18,265 nucleotides of DNA, from the NCBI GenBank assembly GCA_007127625.1, contig SKYZ01000174.1:1-18265 (forward strand), in the 5' to 3' direction. The position numbers and the translations under genes were made by a program. This stretch comes from Aquisalimonas sp. (lineage in GTDB: Bacteria; Pseudomonadota; Gammaproteobacteria; Nitrococcales; Aquisalimonadaceae). The notes below the pieces were generated by a model, which worked only from the letters and a program-made list of their open reading frames with translations, did not search any database and was not told the DNA's origin. Positions 6,899-13,997 of this stretch are shown in pieces; the first letter of the stretch is position 1; every line of letters begins with the position of its first letter.

Positions 6899-7761
6899 GC
6901 ACCGCCCTCGTCACCGTTTTCCAGACGCGTCCCCTGGGCGGAGACCTGACGAATGCCGGAGGCCTGAAGGCCACCCTCCTTCACCGTCGACGCCACCACA
7001 TCGAACTCGAAGATGCGATTGTGGCTGGGCAGATCCCCCGGTCGCACACCGCCCGGCAAGTCGCTGTCCCGGAAGAACGCCGATGCATAGGGTGACTGAG
7101 GATCACGGGTATCGGTAATCCAGAGCTGATCCGAGATGGTGGTGAGGAAGCGCATGAAACCGAAGCCATCGGGATTGTAGTGGTAGCAGATCCCGCGGAC
7201 CCGCGAGCCCGGCTGACCCCAGGCCACTCCCGCCTCACCGCCGCGTGGCGGCAACAGGTCCGGCACCGTATACCCGGATACGAATACATCCGCCTCCCGC
7301 CGCAGGGCCTGGGAGACGTTGTCGAAGGCCAGCACCTCCACGCGGCAGCCCTGGTTCTGAAGCGCCCGGACCACCTGCACGAAATCGCCGTCGCCGGTGG
7401 CCAGCACCACCCGACCCAGGTTCCTGGACTGCAGCAAGGCATCCACCGCCATGTCCAGGTCGGCGTTGGCCTTGGCGTACGCATTGCCCTCGTCGTCGCG
7501 GTACCAACGGTAATTCTTGACGTTGACCTTGAAGCCGTATTCCCGCACCGAGGCGAAGAAATTGCTGGTGCCGTTGGCGTACTGACGCTCCCGAGCCGCG
7601 CGCTCGGCGTCGAAGATCATGTAGGCGTTCAGCCGCATGGGCTCGGCCTGACCGCGGCAGGCGAACCGGCGCAGGATGTCGTACTGCATACCGAAGCCGC
7701 CATTGATCTGGATATTAGCCGCATCGACGTACAGGCCGACTCCCAGAAGTGAAGCTGTCAT
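6895..7761 (-). CDS. NYN (LabA/DUF88-type) domain protein with C-terminal cold-shock-like domain (288 aa)
   Basis: Residues ~7-165 form a NYN/PIN-fold domain: VDAANI (Asp13), KANADLDMAVDALL (Asp101, Asp103) and VVLATGDGDFVQVVRAL (Asp124, Asp126). These are the acidic residues that bind metal in PIN-like ribonucleases. Residues ~186-272 (RVRGICYHYNPDGFGFMRFL...AFFRDSDLPGG) resemble a cold-shock/OB fold, with GFGFMRF like its RNA-binding strand. RNA cleavage or binding is therefore a reasonable inference; the substrate is unknown. The ATG at 7761 is chosen because GGGAGG lies upstream and the domain begins seven residues later; the reading frame extends 41 codons further without family support. 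It is 49 bp after mtnA and overlaps the DUF3301 gene by 4 nt. Confidence 0.85.
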   Translation of the reverse strand: MTASLLGVGLYVDAANIQINGGFGMQYDILRRFACRGQAEPMRLNAYMIFDAERAARERQYANGTSNFFASVREYGFKVNVKNYRWYRDDEGNAYAKANADLDMAVDALLQSRNLGRVVLATGDGDFVQVVRALQNQGCRVEVLAFDNVSQALRREADVFVSGYTVPDLLPPRGGEAGVAWGQPGSRVRGICYHYNPDGFGFMRFLTTISDQLWITDTRDPQSPYASAFFRDSDLPGGVRPGDLPSHNRIFEFDVVASTVKEGGLQASGIRQVSAQGTRLENGDEGGA

Positions 7762-7810
7762 ACCGCGCTCGCCTCCCATGCATGCGGTGCAGGCGCCACA
7801 CTCTACCCGA

Positions 7811-8881
7811 TCAGGGCGCGTCGGACATCGCCCGGGGCGTGTCGCCGCCAAACGCCGCCGCCATGCGCCCGGCGTCGGGAGCATGCACGACGCCCTGCTC
7901 GGTCACCAGGGCGTCCACCAGCGCCGCCGGGGTCACGTCGAACACCGGGTTCCAGGCGCCGGCGCCCGGGGCCGCCACCCGCTGCCCGCCGAGGGACAAC
8001 AGCTCCTCCTCGGCACGTGTTTCGATGGTGATGGCATCGCCGTCCGGCGTGGCCATATCCACCGTCGAACGCGGCGCCACCACCATGAAACCGATGCCGT
8101 GATGACGGGCGGCAATGGCCAGCGCGTAGGTGCCGATCTTGTTGGCCACATCGCCGTTGGCCGTAACGCGATCCGCACCGACGATCACCCAGCGCACCGC
8201 GCCGCTGCGCATCAAAGCCGGTGCCGCGCCATCGGCCAGCAGCTCCACCGGGATGCCGTCCTGCAGCAGCTCCCATGCCGTCAGGCGCGCACCCTGCAGC
8301 CAGGGTCGCGTCTCGTCGGCGAACACTCGCGTGATACGCCCCGTGGCCCAGCCGCTGCGAATCACCCCCAGCGCCGTGCCGAAGCCCGCCGTCGCCAGGG
8401 AGCCGGTATTGCAGTGGGTGAGCACGCCGCCGGGCTCGGTGATCAGCGCCGCGCCAAGCTCGCCCATGTGCCGGTTTGCCGCGAGATCCTCCGTGGCAAT
8501 GGCCTCCGCTTCGGCCAGCAATACGGACGCGGGGTCAGCCACCTCGCCGTCCAGACGTGCGCGCTGGCGCTGCAGCGCCCAGCGCAGATTCACAGCCGTG
8601 GGTCGCGCCCTCTCAAGGCGCTCCAGCGCCGTATGCAGATGCCCGCGCCAGTTCGCCGGCGCCGCGGCCACGGCTTCCCGCGCCGCCAGCACCGCGCCGT
8701 AGGCCGCGGCAATGCCGATGGCCGGTGCTCCGCGCACCACCATGGCGCGAATGGCATCCGCCACTGCATCGGCGGAATCACAGCGCAGCCAGCGCGTCTC
8801 CGCCGGCAGCAGCCGTTGATCCAGCAACGCCAGGTGGTCGTCGGCCCAATGGACAGGACGGATGGTGTCGAAGTCGGTCAT
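7811..8881 (-). CDS. mtnA: Methylthioribose-1-phosphate isomerase (356 aa)
   Basis: MtnA converts 5-methylthioribose-1-phosphate to methylthioribulose-1-phosphate in methionine salvage. It belongs to the eIF2B-alpha-like isomerase family. Visible hallmarks are [14 protein letters not shown] (~49-62) and [18 protein letters not shown] (~155-172) with catalytic Cys157. [21 protein letters not shown] (~232-252) contains catalytic Asp237. Length is typical. The ATG at 8881 gives the expected N-terminus, but no strong SD is visible (only GGAACC about 9 nt away). It is transcribed divergently from mtaD across 236 bp and leads a four-gene minus-strand operon. The mtnA/mtaD pair matches the Pseudomonas arrangement, where methylthioadenosine is deaminated before phosphorolysis. 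Confidence 0.96.
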   Translation of the reverse strand: MTDFDTIRPVHWADDHLALLDQRLLPAETRWLRCDSADAVADAIRAMVVRGAPAIGIAAAYGAVLAAREAVAAAPANWRGHLHTALERLERARPTAVNLRWALQRQRARLDGEVADPASVLLAEAEAIATEDLAANRHMGELGAALITEPGGVLTHCNTGSLATAGFGTALGVIRSGWATGRITRVFADETRPWLQGARLTAWELLQDGIPVELLADGAAPALMRSGAVRWVIVGADRVTANGDVANKIGTYALAIAARHHGIGFMVVAPRSTVDMATPDGDAITIETRAEEELLSLGGQRVAAPGAGAWNPVFDVTPAALVDALVTEQGVVHAPDAGRMAAAFGGDTPRAMSDAP

Positions 8882-8942
8882 GGCTGGTGGTTCCGTTGGT
8901 GATACGACAGAGTTCAGGTGCCGTCCATCCGGTAGCAGTCAT

Positions 8943-8964
8943 GGCGCATCAAGATGCACCCTAC
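8943..8964. repeat. Small REP-like hairpin with GTAGGGTGC end
   Basis: The minus strand reads GTAG then GGTGCATC TT GATGCGCC: two 8-nt arms that pair with one G-T. Sequences of the form GTAGGGTGCG...CGCACC recur between genes in many proteobacteria in my memory. It lies in the mtnA-mtaD divergent region, about 60-80 bp before mtnA. Repetition in this genome cannot be tested from one window. Confidence 0.35.
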
Positions 8965-9047
8965 GGCCGGACAGGCCGCGATCCAGCGGGTCAGCGTGCC
9001 TCGCCCGGACGAAGGCTTCCATTGCCTACAAATCCGGCTGGTCACCA

Positions 9048-9076
9048 TTGTCGCATACGCACCTTCGGGTGATGAT
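9048..9076 (+). promoter_or_regulatory. Candidate mtaD promoter
   Basis: TTGTCG (9048-9053, 4 of 6 to TTGACA) and GATGAT (9071-9076, 4 of 6 to TATAAT) are spaced by 17 bp. The predicted start near 9083 falls in the palindrome at 9079-9100. The match is modest and rests on sequence alone. No comparable promoter could be picked confidently for mtnA on the other strand of the same 236-bp region. Confidence 0.3.
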
Positions 9077-9078
9077 GC

Positions 9079-9100
9079 GTAACCTTGAATTCAGGGTTAC
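9079..9100. promoter_or_regulatory. 22-bp near-perfect palindrome upstream of mtaD (operator-like)
   Basis: The site reads GTAACC-TTGAATTCAG-GGTTAC. Ten of eleven base pairs of the dyad are exact and the odd pair is T-G. It is centred on GAATTC and ends 17 bp before the mtaD ATG, overlapping the predicted transcription start. The AT-rich centre and even symmetry suit a dimeric repressor; as RNA it would also fold into a hairpin just before the mtaD SD. Which protein binds, if any, is unknown. Confidence 0.45.
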
Positions 9101-9117
9101 GTGGAGCGGACAAGGCC

Positions 9118-10437
9118 ATGGAACAGATCGACACCCTCATCAATGCGCGCTGGGTCATTCCCGTGCAGCCCGCGAACACCGTGCTCAACCACCACAGCGT
9201 CGCCGTGCGGGACGGCCGCATCCTGGACGTATTGCCCACGGCGGACGCCAAAGCGCGCTACCAGGCGGAGCATGTCCATGACCTGAAGGACCATGCCGTC
9301 ATTCCCGGGCTGATCAACGCCCACACCCATGCCGCCATGAACCTCATGCGCGGTATCGCCGACGACCTGCCGCTGATGACCTGGTTACAGGAACACATCT
9401 TTCCCGCCGAGGCCGCCCACGTCAGCCCCGAGTTCTGTCAGGATGGCGTCGAAGCCGCGGTGGCTGAAATGCTGGCCGGCGGTGTCACCTGCTTCAACGA
9501 CATGTACTTCTTCCCCGAAGTAACCACCCGGGTTGCCTCCCGCGCAGGCATGCGCGTCACCGCCGGCATGATCCTGGTGGATTTCCCCACGCCATACGCC
9601 GACGGTCCCGACGACTACATCGAGAAGGGACTCGCGCTGCATGACGCCTGGCGCAACGACCCGCTGGTGAGCACGGCGTTCACACCCCACGCCCCCTACA
9701 CGGTCAGTGAAGAGAACCTGAGACGGATCAACACCCTGGCCAACGAGCTGGAAGTGCCCGTGCACATCCACGTTCACGAGACCGCCGACGAAGTGCAGAT
9801 GAGCGTCGACAGCACCGGGGAGCGCCCCCTGGCCCGGCTGGACGCCAACGACATGCTCAACCCGGGCTTCCTCGCCGTGCATATGACCCAGCTCACCGAC
9901 GATGAGATCCGGCGCCTGGCGGAGACGGGCTCCCACGTCCTCCACTGCCCCGAGGCCAACCTCAAACTGGCCAGCGGCTGCTGCCCCGTGCAGAAACTCG
10001 TGGATGCCGGCGTCAATGTTGCCCTGGGCACCGACGGCGTGGCCAGCAACAACGACCTGGACATGTTCGGCGAAATGCGTTCGGCCGCCCTGCTGGGCAA
10101 GGTCGTCGCCGGCGACGCTGCCGCCCTGCGCGCCGAAGACGTGCTCGCCATGGCCACCATCAACGCGGCCCGGGCGCTGGGGCGCGACAGTGAAATCGGC
10201 TCGCTGGAGCCTGGCAAGGCGGCGGACATCACCGCCGTGGACCTGGGCGTGCTGGAGTCGCAACCCGTCTACCACCCGCTGTCACAGCTCATCTACAGCA
10301 CCGGGCGTCATCAGGTCACCAACGTCTGGGTGGCCGGCCGCCAGGTGGTCCACAATCGCGAACTCCTGACCCTGGATCGTGACCGCATTCTCACTCGGCT
10401 GCACGCCTGGCAGGATAAACTCATGGTCAATGCGTGA
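9118..10437 (+). CDS. mtaD: 5-methylthioadenosine / S-adenosylhomocysteine deaminase (439 aa)
   Basis: A metal-dependent amidohydrolase of the TRZ/ATZ group that deaminates 5'-methylthioadenosine to methylthioinosine (and often S-adenosylhomocysteine). PGLINAHTHAAMNLMRG (~63-79) holds the metal-binding His69 and His71. HIHVHETADE (~216-225) supplies another His and Glu221, and ALGTDGVASNNDLDMFGEM (~302-320) holds Asp305. The ATG at 9118 is preferred, with GGAG upstream and the typical EQIDTLINARWVIPV start; an upstream in-frame TTG at 9085 lies inside the palindrome. With MtnA it forms the deaminase route of methylthioadenosine salvage (a methylthioinosine phosphorylase, not in the window, would be needed between them). 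The specific substrate rests on synteny as much as sequence. Confidence 0.92.
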   Translation: MEQIDTLINARWVIPVQPANTVLNHHSVAVRDGRILDVLPTADAKARYQAEHVHDLKDHAVIPGLINAHTHAAMNLMRGIADDLPLMTWLQEHIFPAEAAHVSPEFCQDGVEAAVAEMLAGGVTCFNDMYFFPEVTTRVASRAGMRVTAGMILVDFPTPYADGPDDYIEKGLALHDAWRNDPLVSTAFTPHAPYTVSEENLRRINTLANELEVPVHIHVHETADEVQMSVDSTGERPLARLDANDMLNPGFLAVHMTQLTDDEIRRLAETGSHVLHCPEANLKLASGCCPVQKLVDAGVNVALGTDGVASNNDLDMFGEMRSAALLGKVVAGDAAALRAEDVLAMATINAARALGRDSEIGSLEPGKAADITAVDLGVLESQPVYHPLSQLIYSTGRHQVTNVWVAGRQVVHNRELLTLDRDRILTRLHAWQDKLMVNA

Positions 10438-10443
10438 TAGAAT
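10435..10443 (+). promoter_or_regulatory. Candidate extended -10 promoter for ubiG at the mtaD stop codon
   Basis: TGATAGAAT combines the mtaD stop TGA with a TAGAAT hexamer (5 of 6 to TATAAT), giving a TGn extended -10. The -35 region is poor. A start near 10450 would leave a ~50-nt leader to ubiG. This would let ubiquinone synthesis be expressed independently of methylthioadenosine salvage. Inference from sequence match. Confidence 0.4.
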
Positions 10444-10499
10444 AACCAGCAATCTGCCGGGGTTGATCCATCACTCCTGGCACCAGTCATAAGGGCAGC

Positions 10500-11219
10500 A
10501 TGGAACATCGCATCAACGCCAACGCAGAGGAAATCCGCAAGTTCTCGGATGCGGCGAGTCGTTGGTGGGACCCCGAGAGCGAGTTCCAACCCCTGCATGC
10601 CATCAATCCGCTGCGCCTGGAATACATCCAGCGCCATGTGCCCCTCACCGGACAGGCAGTGCTGGACGTGGGCTGCGGTGGCGGTATCCTCAGCGAGGCC
10701 ATGGCCCACCAGGGTGCGCGGGTCACCGGCATCGACCTGGGACGGGAATCCCTGGACGTCGCCTCCCTGCATGCACTGGAAACCGAAGCGGACGTCAGCT
10801 ACCGGGAAATTGCGGTGGAGGCGCTGGCCGACGAGATGCCCGGCGCCTTCGACGTGGTCACCTGCATGGAAATGCTGGAGCACGTCCCCGATCCGGCTTC
10901 AGTGGTGGAGGCCTGTATCCGGCTGACCCGGCCCGGCGGGCACCTGTTCTTCTCCACGCTCAATCGCAACGCCAAGTCGTGGCTGTATGCCATCGTGGGT
11001 GCCGAGTACGTGCTCGGACTGCTGCCGCGAGGAACCCACGATCATGGCGCCTTCATCCGGCCCTCGGAGCTGGCAGCCTGGTGTCGGCGCAGCGGCGCAT
11101 GCCTGGATGATCTCATCGGCCTGACCTACAACCCCGCGACCCGGGAATACCGGCTCACCGATAACACCGATGTCAACTACATGGCCCATTGCACGCGAAC
11201 CGACGGAGGACAGGCGTGA
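10500..11219 (+). CDS. ubiG: Ubiquinone biosynthesis O-methyltransferase (239 aa)
   Basis: UbiG performs both O-methylations of ubiquinone synthesis using S-adenosylmethionine, working at the inner membrane surface. The N-terminus (EEIRKFSDAASRWWDPESEFQPLHAINPLRLEYI) is diagnostic of the UbiG/Coq3 family. VLDVGCGGGILSEAMA (~54-69) is the SAM-binding motif I; TGIDLGRE follows. VTCMEMLEHVPDP (~120-132) and FFSTLNRNAKSWLYAIVGAEY complete the family pattern. The start has AAGGG 4 nt upstream. It is 62 bp after mtaD and its TGA overlaps the phosphatase start (TGATG), so it is coupled to mupP. Same order as in Pseudomonas. Confidence 0.97.
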   Translation: MEHRINANAEEIRKFSDAASRWWDPESEFQPLHAINPLRLEYIQRHVPLTGQAVLDVGCGGGILSEAMAHQGARVTGIDLGRESLDVASLHALETEADVSYREIAVEALADEMPGAFDVVTCMEMLEHVPDPASVVEACIRLTRPGGHLFFSTLNRNAKSWLYAIVGAEYVLGLLPRGTHDHGAFIRPSELAAWCRRSGACLDDLIGLTYNPATREYRLTDNTDVNYMAHCTRTDGGQA

Positions 11220-11989
11220 TGCTCTACACTCCCCCCGGTCCGGCGCAGGCAATCGCCAGCGGCTCCGCTCCGGCCGACGACGCCTCGGTACGTGCCGTGG
11301 GTAGCCGGCATCTGCAGCCCCCGGCTCTGGACACGGTGCTTTTCGACCTGGATGGCACCCTGCTGGACACCGCCCCGGACCTCATCGGCGCGGCCAATGA
11401 ACTGCTGAGCGAAAACGGCCATCCGCAACTGCCCCCGGGCTTCTATGATCCAGTGGTGTCCCACGGCAGTGCTGCCATGATTGCCCGCAGTTTCGACCTG
11501 GCACCGGATGATCCGCGCATGGAACCGCTGCGCCAGCGCTTCCTGGCCCTCTACCGTGACCGGGTCAGCGAGCTGACCCGCCCCTTCGACGGCATCCTGG
11601 AACTGCTGGATGGGCTCGACGTCGCCGGCCTGCGCTGGGGAGTGGTCACCAACAAGCCGGGCTGGCTCACGGAACCCCTGCTGCGGGATCTTGACCTGGC
11701 CCGGCGGGCAGCCTGCATCGTCAGCGGTGACTCGGTCCTGCGCCGTAAACCCGACCCGCGGCCCGTCATCCACGCCTGCGAACTCCTGGATATCGCTCCG
11801 CAGCAGGCAGTGGTGGTGGGCGACGCCCGGCGGGACGTCAGCGCCGGTCGCCGTGCCGGCACGGCGACCGTGGTCGCCCTGTTCGGCTACATCACCGGCG
11901 AGGACAGGCCAACCGACTGGGGCGCCGACGGCCTTATCGGCCATCCCAGCGAACTCACTCGCTGGCTGACCCTGCCCTCTCCCCGCTGA
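11219..11989 (+). CDS. HAD-family phosphatase, MupP-like (MurNAc 6-phosphate phosphatase) or Gph (256 aa)
   Basis: A haloacid dehalogenase-fold phosphatase with all four motifs: FDLDGTLLDT (Asp43 nucleophile, Asp45), VVTNKPG (~140), a Lys in RRKPDP and VGDARRD. These are usually labelled phosphoglycolate phosphatase. The position right after ubiG and segments such as LTRPFDGI, GLRWGVVTNKP and WGADGLIGHPSEL match Pseudomonas MupP. MupP dephosphorylates N-acetylmuramate 6-phosphate in cell-wall recycling. The partner genes amgK/murU are not in the window, so this remains inference. The ATG at 11219 overlaps the ubiG stop and has GGAGGA 8 nt upstream. This start adds ~37 residues (Pro/Ala/Ser-rich, probably disordered) before the domain, which family members normally lack. 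Confidence 0.88.
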   Translation: MLYTPPGPAQAIASGSAPADDASVRAVGSRHLQPPALDTVLFDLDGTLLDTAPDLIGAANELLSENGHPQLPPGFYDPVVSHGSAAMIARSFDLAPDDPRMEPLRQRFLALYRDRVSELTRPFDGILELLDGLDVAGLRWGVVTNKPGWLTEPLLRDLDLARRAACIVSGDSVLRRKPDPRPVIHACELLDIAPQQAVVVGDARRDVSAGRRAGTATVVALFGYITGEDRPTDWGADGLIGHPSELTRWLTLPSPR

Positions 11990-12004
11990 GTGCGTCCGGC
12001 GCTC

Positions 12005-12023
12005 GACCAACAGCTTGGTCTTT
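12005..12023 (+). terminator. Small hairpin terminator after the mtaD-ubiG-phosphatase operon
   Basis: GACCAA / CAGC loop / TTGGTC forms a perfect 6-bp stem followed by TTTCC, beginning 15 bp after the phosphatase stop. The stem is short and the T-run only three bases, so it may be a weak intrinsic terminator. Its position between two plus-strand gene groups supports the call. Confidence 0.45.
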
Positions 12024-12059
12024 CCTGAACCCCACCCCCGCAAAACTGCGGCGGGACGT

Positions 12060-12065
12060 TACAAT
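12060..12065 (+). promoter_or_regulatory. Possible -10 element for the prenyl-synthase-like gene
   Basis: TACAAT (5 of 6 to TATAAT) lies 47 bp before the ATG at 12113. It sits between the arms of a short inverted repeat (GCAAAACTG at 12040-12048 and CAGTTTGC at 12071-12078). No good -35 is visible. Weak evidence. Confidence 0.3.
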
Positions 12066-12112
12066 CGGCGCCAGTTTGCGGGCAGAGCATTCACCGTCGC
12101 CGGAGACGCACC

Positions 12113-12973
12113 ATGGACCCACTGGAATACTGCCGCCAGAAAGTGGCCAACCCCGGCTCGGCGATCTACTACGCCCTGCGCTTCGCCCCCGAGGCACAGC
12201 AAGACGCCCTGCTGGCAGTGCACGCCTTCTACGCCGAGGTGACGGAGATTCCCGACGAGATCTCCGATGCCGCCGTGGGCGAGGTCAAACTGAACTGGTG
12301 GCGCGAGGAGTTGCAACGGCTGTTCGACGGCCAACCCCGCCACCCCGTCAGCCAGGCCCTGGCACCAGCCATCGAGGCCCATGCCCTGCCCGCCGAGTCG
12401 TTCCGGGAGGTCATCCAGGGTACTGCCATGGATCTCAGCTACAACGTCTACCCGAGCTTCCGGGAACTGGCCGTGTACTGCCACCGCACCGGGGGCGGTC
12501 TTACCTCACTGCTCACCGGCGTCGCCGGCGCGGACAGCCCGGAGAGCGCGCGTTTCGCGCATGACCTCGGCATGGCGTTCGCCCTGCGCCGGCGACTGCT
12601 CAGCGTGCGCCGGAACGCACGGGCCGGCCGGGTCTACATCCCCGAGGACGAACTTGAGAGTGCCGGACTGCAGCGCGAGGCCCTGCTCCAGCAGCAGACC
12701 TCATCGGCGCTGCGAGGCGTGTTCCGGCAGCAGGCAGAACGCATTCTGGCCTTTCTGGACCAAGCCGACAGCCATCTCGCCGACACCGAGCGGGGACGGC
12801 TGCGCAGTGGTATCATCCTCGCCGCGCTGGACCGGGCGCTGCTCCGGGAGATGGCGCAGGACAATTTCCCGCTACTGGAACAGGGGTTCGAACTCACACC
12901 CCTACGGCGTTTGTGGATCGCCTGGCGCACAGCACGCCGCCAGCAACGGCTCAGCAGAAAGGCAGGGGCATGA
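12113..12973 (+). CDS. Squalene/phytoene-synthase-fold protein, NDUFAF6-like, catalytic motifs degenerate (286 aa)
   Basis: The fold is recognisable from YYALRFAP (~19-26), LLAVHAFYAEV...KLNWWREELQRLF (~33-71) and DLGMAFALRRRLLSVRRNARAGRVYIPEDEL (~151-181). True synthases bind Mg-diphosphate through two Asp-rich motifs. Here the first reads TEIPDE (44-49) and the second is replaced by basic residues (RRRLLSVRRNAR). Prenyl-diphosphate condensation is therefore unlikely. The arrangement resembles mitochondrial NDUFAF6, a complex I assembly factor whose sequence also lacks these motifs; a role in respiratory complex assembly is possible but unproven. The ATG at 12113 has GGAG 9 nt upstream. The stop overlaps yciK by 4 nt, implying coupling. 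No carotenoid or hopanoid genes lie nearby. Confidence 0.85.
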   Translation: MDPLEYCRQKVANPGSAIYYALRFAPEAQQDALLAVHAFYAEVTEIPDEISDAAVGEVKLNWWREELQRLFDGQPRHPVSQALAPAIEAHALPAESFREVIQGTAMDLSYNVYPSFRELAVYCHRTGGGLTSLLTGVAGADSPESARFAHDLGMAFALRRRLLSVRRNARAGRVYIPEDELESAGLQREALLQQQTSSALRGVFRQQAERILAFLDQADSHLADTERGRLRSGIILAALDRALLREMAQDNFPLLEQGFELTPLRRLWIAWRTARRQQRLSRKAGA

Positions 12974-13776
12974 CTCAGGAACAGATACGGCGCGACGTCA
13001 CCATCCCGCGGGACTACACGCCCGCCGACGACCTTCTGGCCGACCGGGTGGTACTGGTCACCGGCGCCGCGGCCGGCCTCGGGCGCGCCCTGGCGCTCGC
13101 CTGTGCCGCCCGGGGGGCCACCGTGGTCCTGCTGGACAAGGATCTGAAAAAGCTGGAGACGGTCTACGACGAAATCGAACAGGCGGGGCATCCCCTGGCG
13201 GCCCTGTACCCGCTGAACCTGGAGGGCGTGGGGCCGGCCGAGTACCTGGAACTCGCGTCGACGCTGGACCGGGAGTTCGGCCGACTGGACGTATTGATCC
13301 ACAACGCCGCCATGCTGGGCGAACTCTCACCCATGCATCAGTATGACCCGGAACTCTGGGCGCGCACCCTGCATGTGAACATCAATGCGCCCTTCCTGCT
13401 CAACCAGGCATTGCTCGGCCTGCTGCAGCGCTCGCGACAGGGACGGATCCTGTTCGTCAGCGATCGCGCCGGGCGGCGGGGCCGGGCGTTCTGGGGCGCA
13501 TACGGGGTGTCCAAGTTCGGCCAGGAAGGCATCATGGAGACGCTGGCCGACGAACTGGGAACGCGCAGCCTGGTGCGCACCATGAGCGTGGACCCTGGCG
13601 TGGTGAACACTGCTCTGCGGCGTCAGTGCTACCCCGGCGAAGACGCCGCGGCGCTGCCGCAACCGGAACAGGTGGCGCCGCTACTACTCTACCCGCTCGG
13701 GCCCGAAGGGCACGACCTTCAGGGCGCTCGGCTGACAGTGGCAGAGAACGATGGGACGGACGGGACGACATCATGA
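12970..13776 (+). CDS. yciK: YciK-family short-chain dehydrogenase/reductase (268 aa)
   Basis: A classical NAD(P)-dependent SDR. TGAAAGLGRALA (~31-42) is the cofactor loop and VLIHNAAMLG (~108-117) the NAG-like motif. The catalytic triad residues are Ser164 (LFVSDRAG), Tyr178 and Lys182 (YGVSK). SVDPGVVNTALRR follows at the place of the usual PG motif. Family members start with a short lead before the Rossmann fold, as here. The ATG at 12970 overlaps the upstream TGA and has AAAGG/GGGG before it; a 19-codon longer frame is less likely. The substrate is unknown. In Pseudomonas the homologue follows the mupP gene; here the prenyl-synthase-like gene lies between them. Confidence 0.88.
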   Translation: MTQEQIRRDVTIPRDYTPADDLLADRVVLVTGAAAGLGRALALACAARGATVVLLDKDLKKLETVYDEIEQAGHPLAALYPLNLEGVGPAEYLELASTLDREFGRLDVLIHNAAMLGELSPMHQYDPELWARTLHVNINAPFLLNQALLGLLQRSRQGRILFVSDRAGRRGRAFWGAYGVSKFGQEGIMETLADELGTRSLVRTMSVDPGVVNTALRRQCYPGEDAAALPQPEQVAPLLLYPLGPEGHDLQGARLTVAENDGTDGTTS

Positions 13777-13997
13777 TCAGCAACCAGACCACCGAGAAAC
13801 GCTTCGGAATCCGCATGACGCTGCCGGAGGGGGATCCGCGGCGCGGCGAACATCTGCTGGGGCCCGACTGGGAGGCCTATCGCTGGTTCGCCACGGCGGA
13901 GGATCGCGATCGGCGGCTTGCCGACATGAAACAGCAACACCCCTACTACCAGCGGGGTGAACGGCCTTCGGTGCGATGCGAACCGGTGGATCGCTGA
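13773..13997 (+). CDS. Small conserved protein of unknown function (74 aa)
   Basis: A soluble, charged protein with the core KRFGIRMTLPEGDPRRGEHLLGPDWEAYRWFATAEDRDRR, then a YYQRGERPS end. No transmembrane segment or cysteine cluster (one Cys near the end). The FGIR-TLPEGDP and HLLG-DWE-RWF patterns feel like a conserved gammaproteobacterial family, but I cannot name it. The ATG at 13773 overlaps the yciK stop (ATGA), which strongly supports translation. It ends facing the minus-strand gene at 14010. Confidence 0.75.
   Translation: MISNQTTEKRFGIRMTLPEGDPRRGEHLLGPDWEAYRWFATAEDRDRRLADMKQQHPYYQRGERPSVRCEPVDR

Noticed and set aside
7762..7884. 41-codon N-terminal extension of the NYN protein
   Set aside because: Arg/Pro/Cys-rich and overlapping the end of mtnA; the NYN domain starts right after the ATG at 7761, which has an SD.
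8882..9047. A promoter for mtnA in the divergent region
   Set aside because: I looked for -10/-35 pairs on the minus strand and found none better than chance, so none is listed.
9085..9117. Upstream TTG start for mtaD
   Set aside because: It falls inside the 22-bp palindrome, has no SD, and adds residues not expected in the family; the ATG at 9118 is better.
9385..10275. A 296-codon minus-strand frame opposite mtaD
   Set aside because: Antisense shadow of mtaD; the translation has the usual His/Gly/Val-rich composition and no domain.
11189..11218. Upstream TTG start for the MupP-like gene
   Set aside because: The ATG at 11219 overlaps the ubiG stop and has a strong SD at 8-nt spacing.
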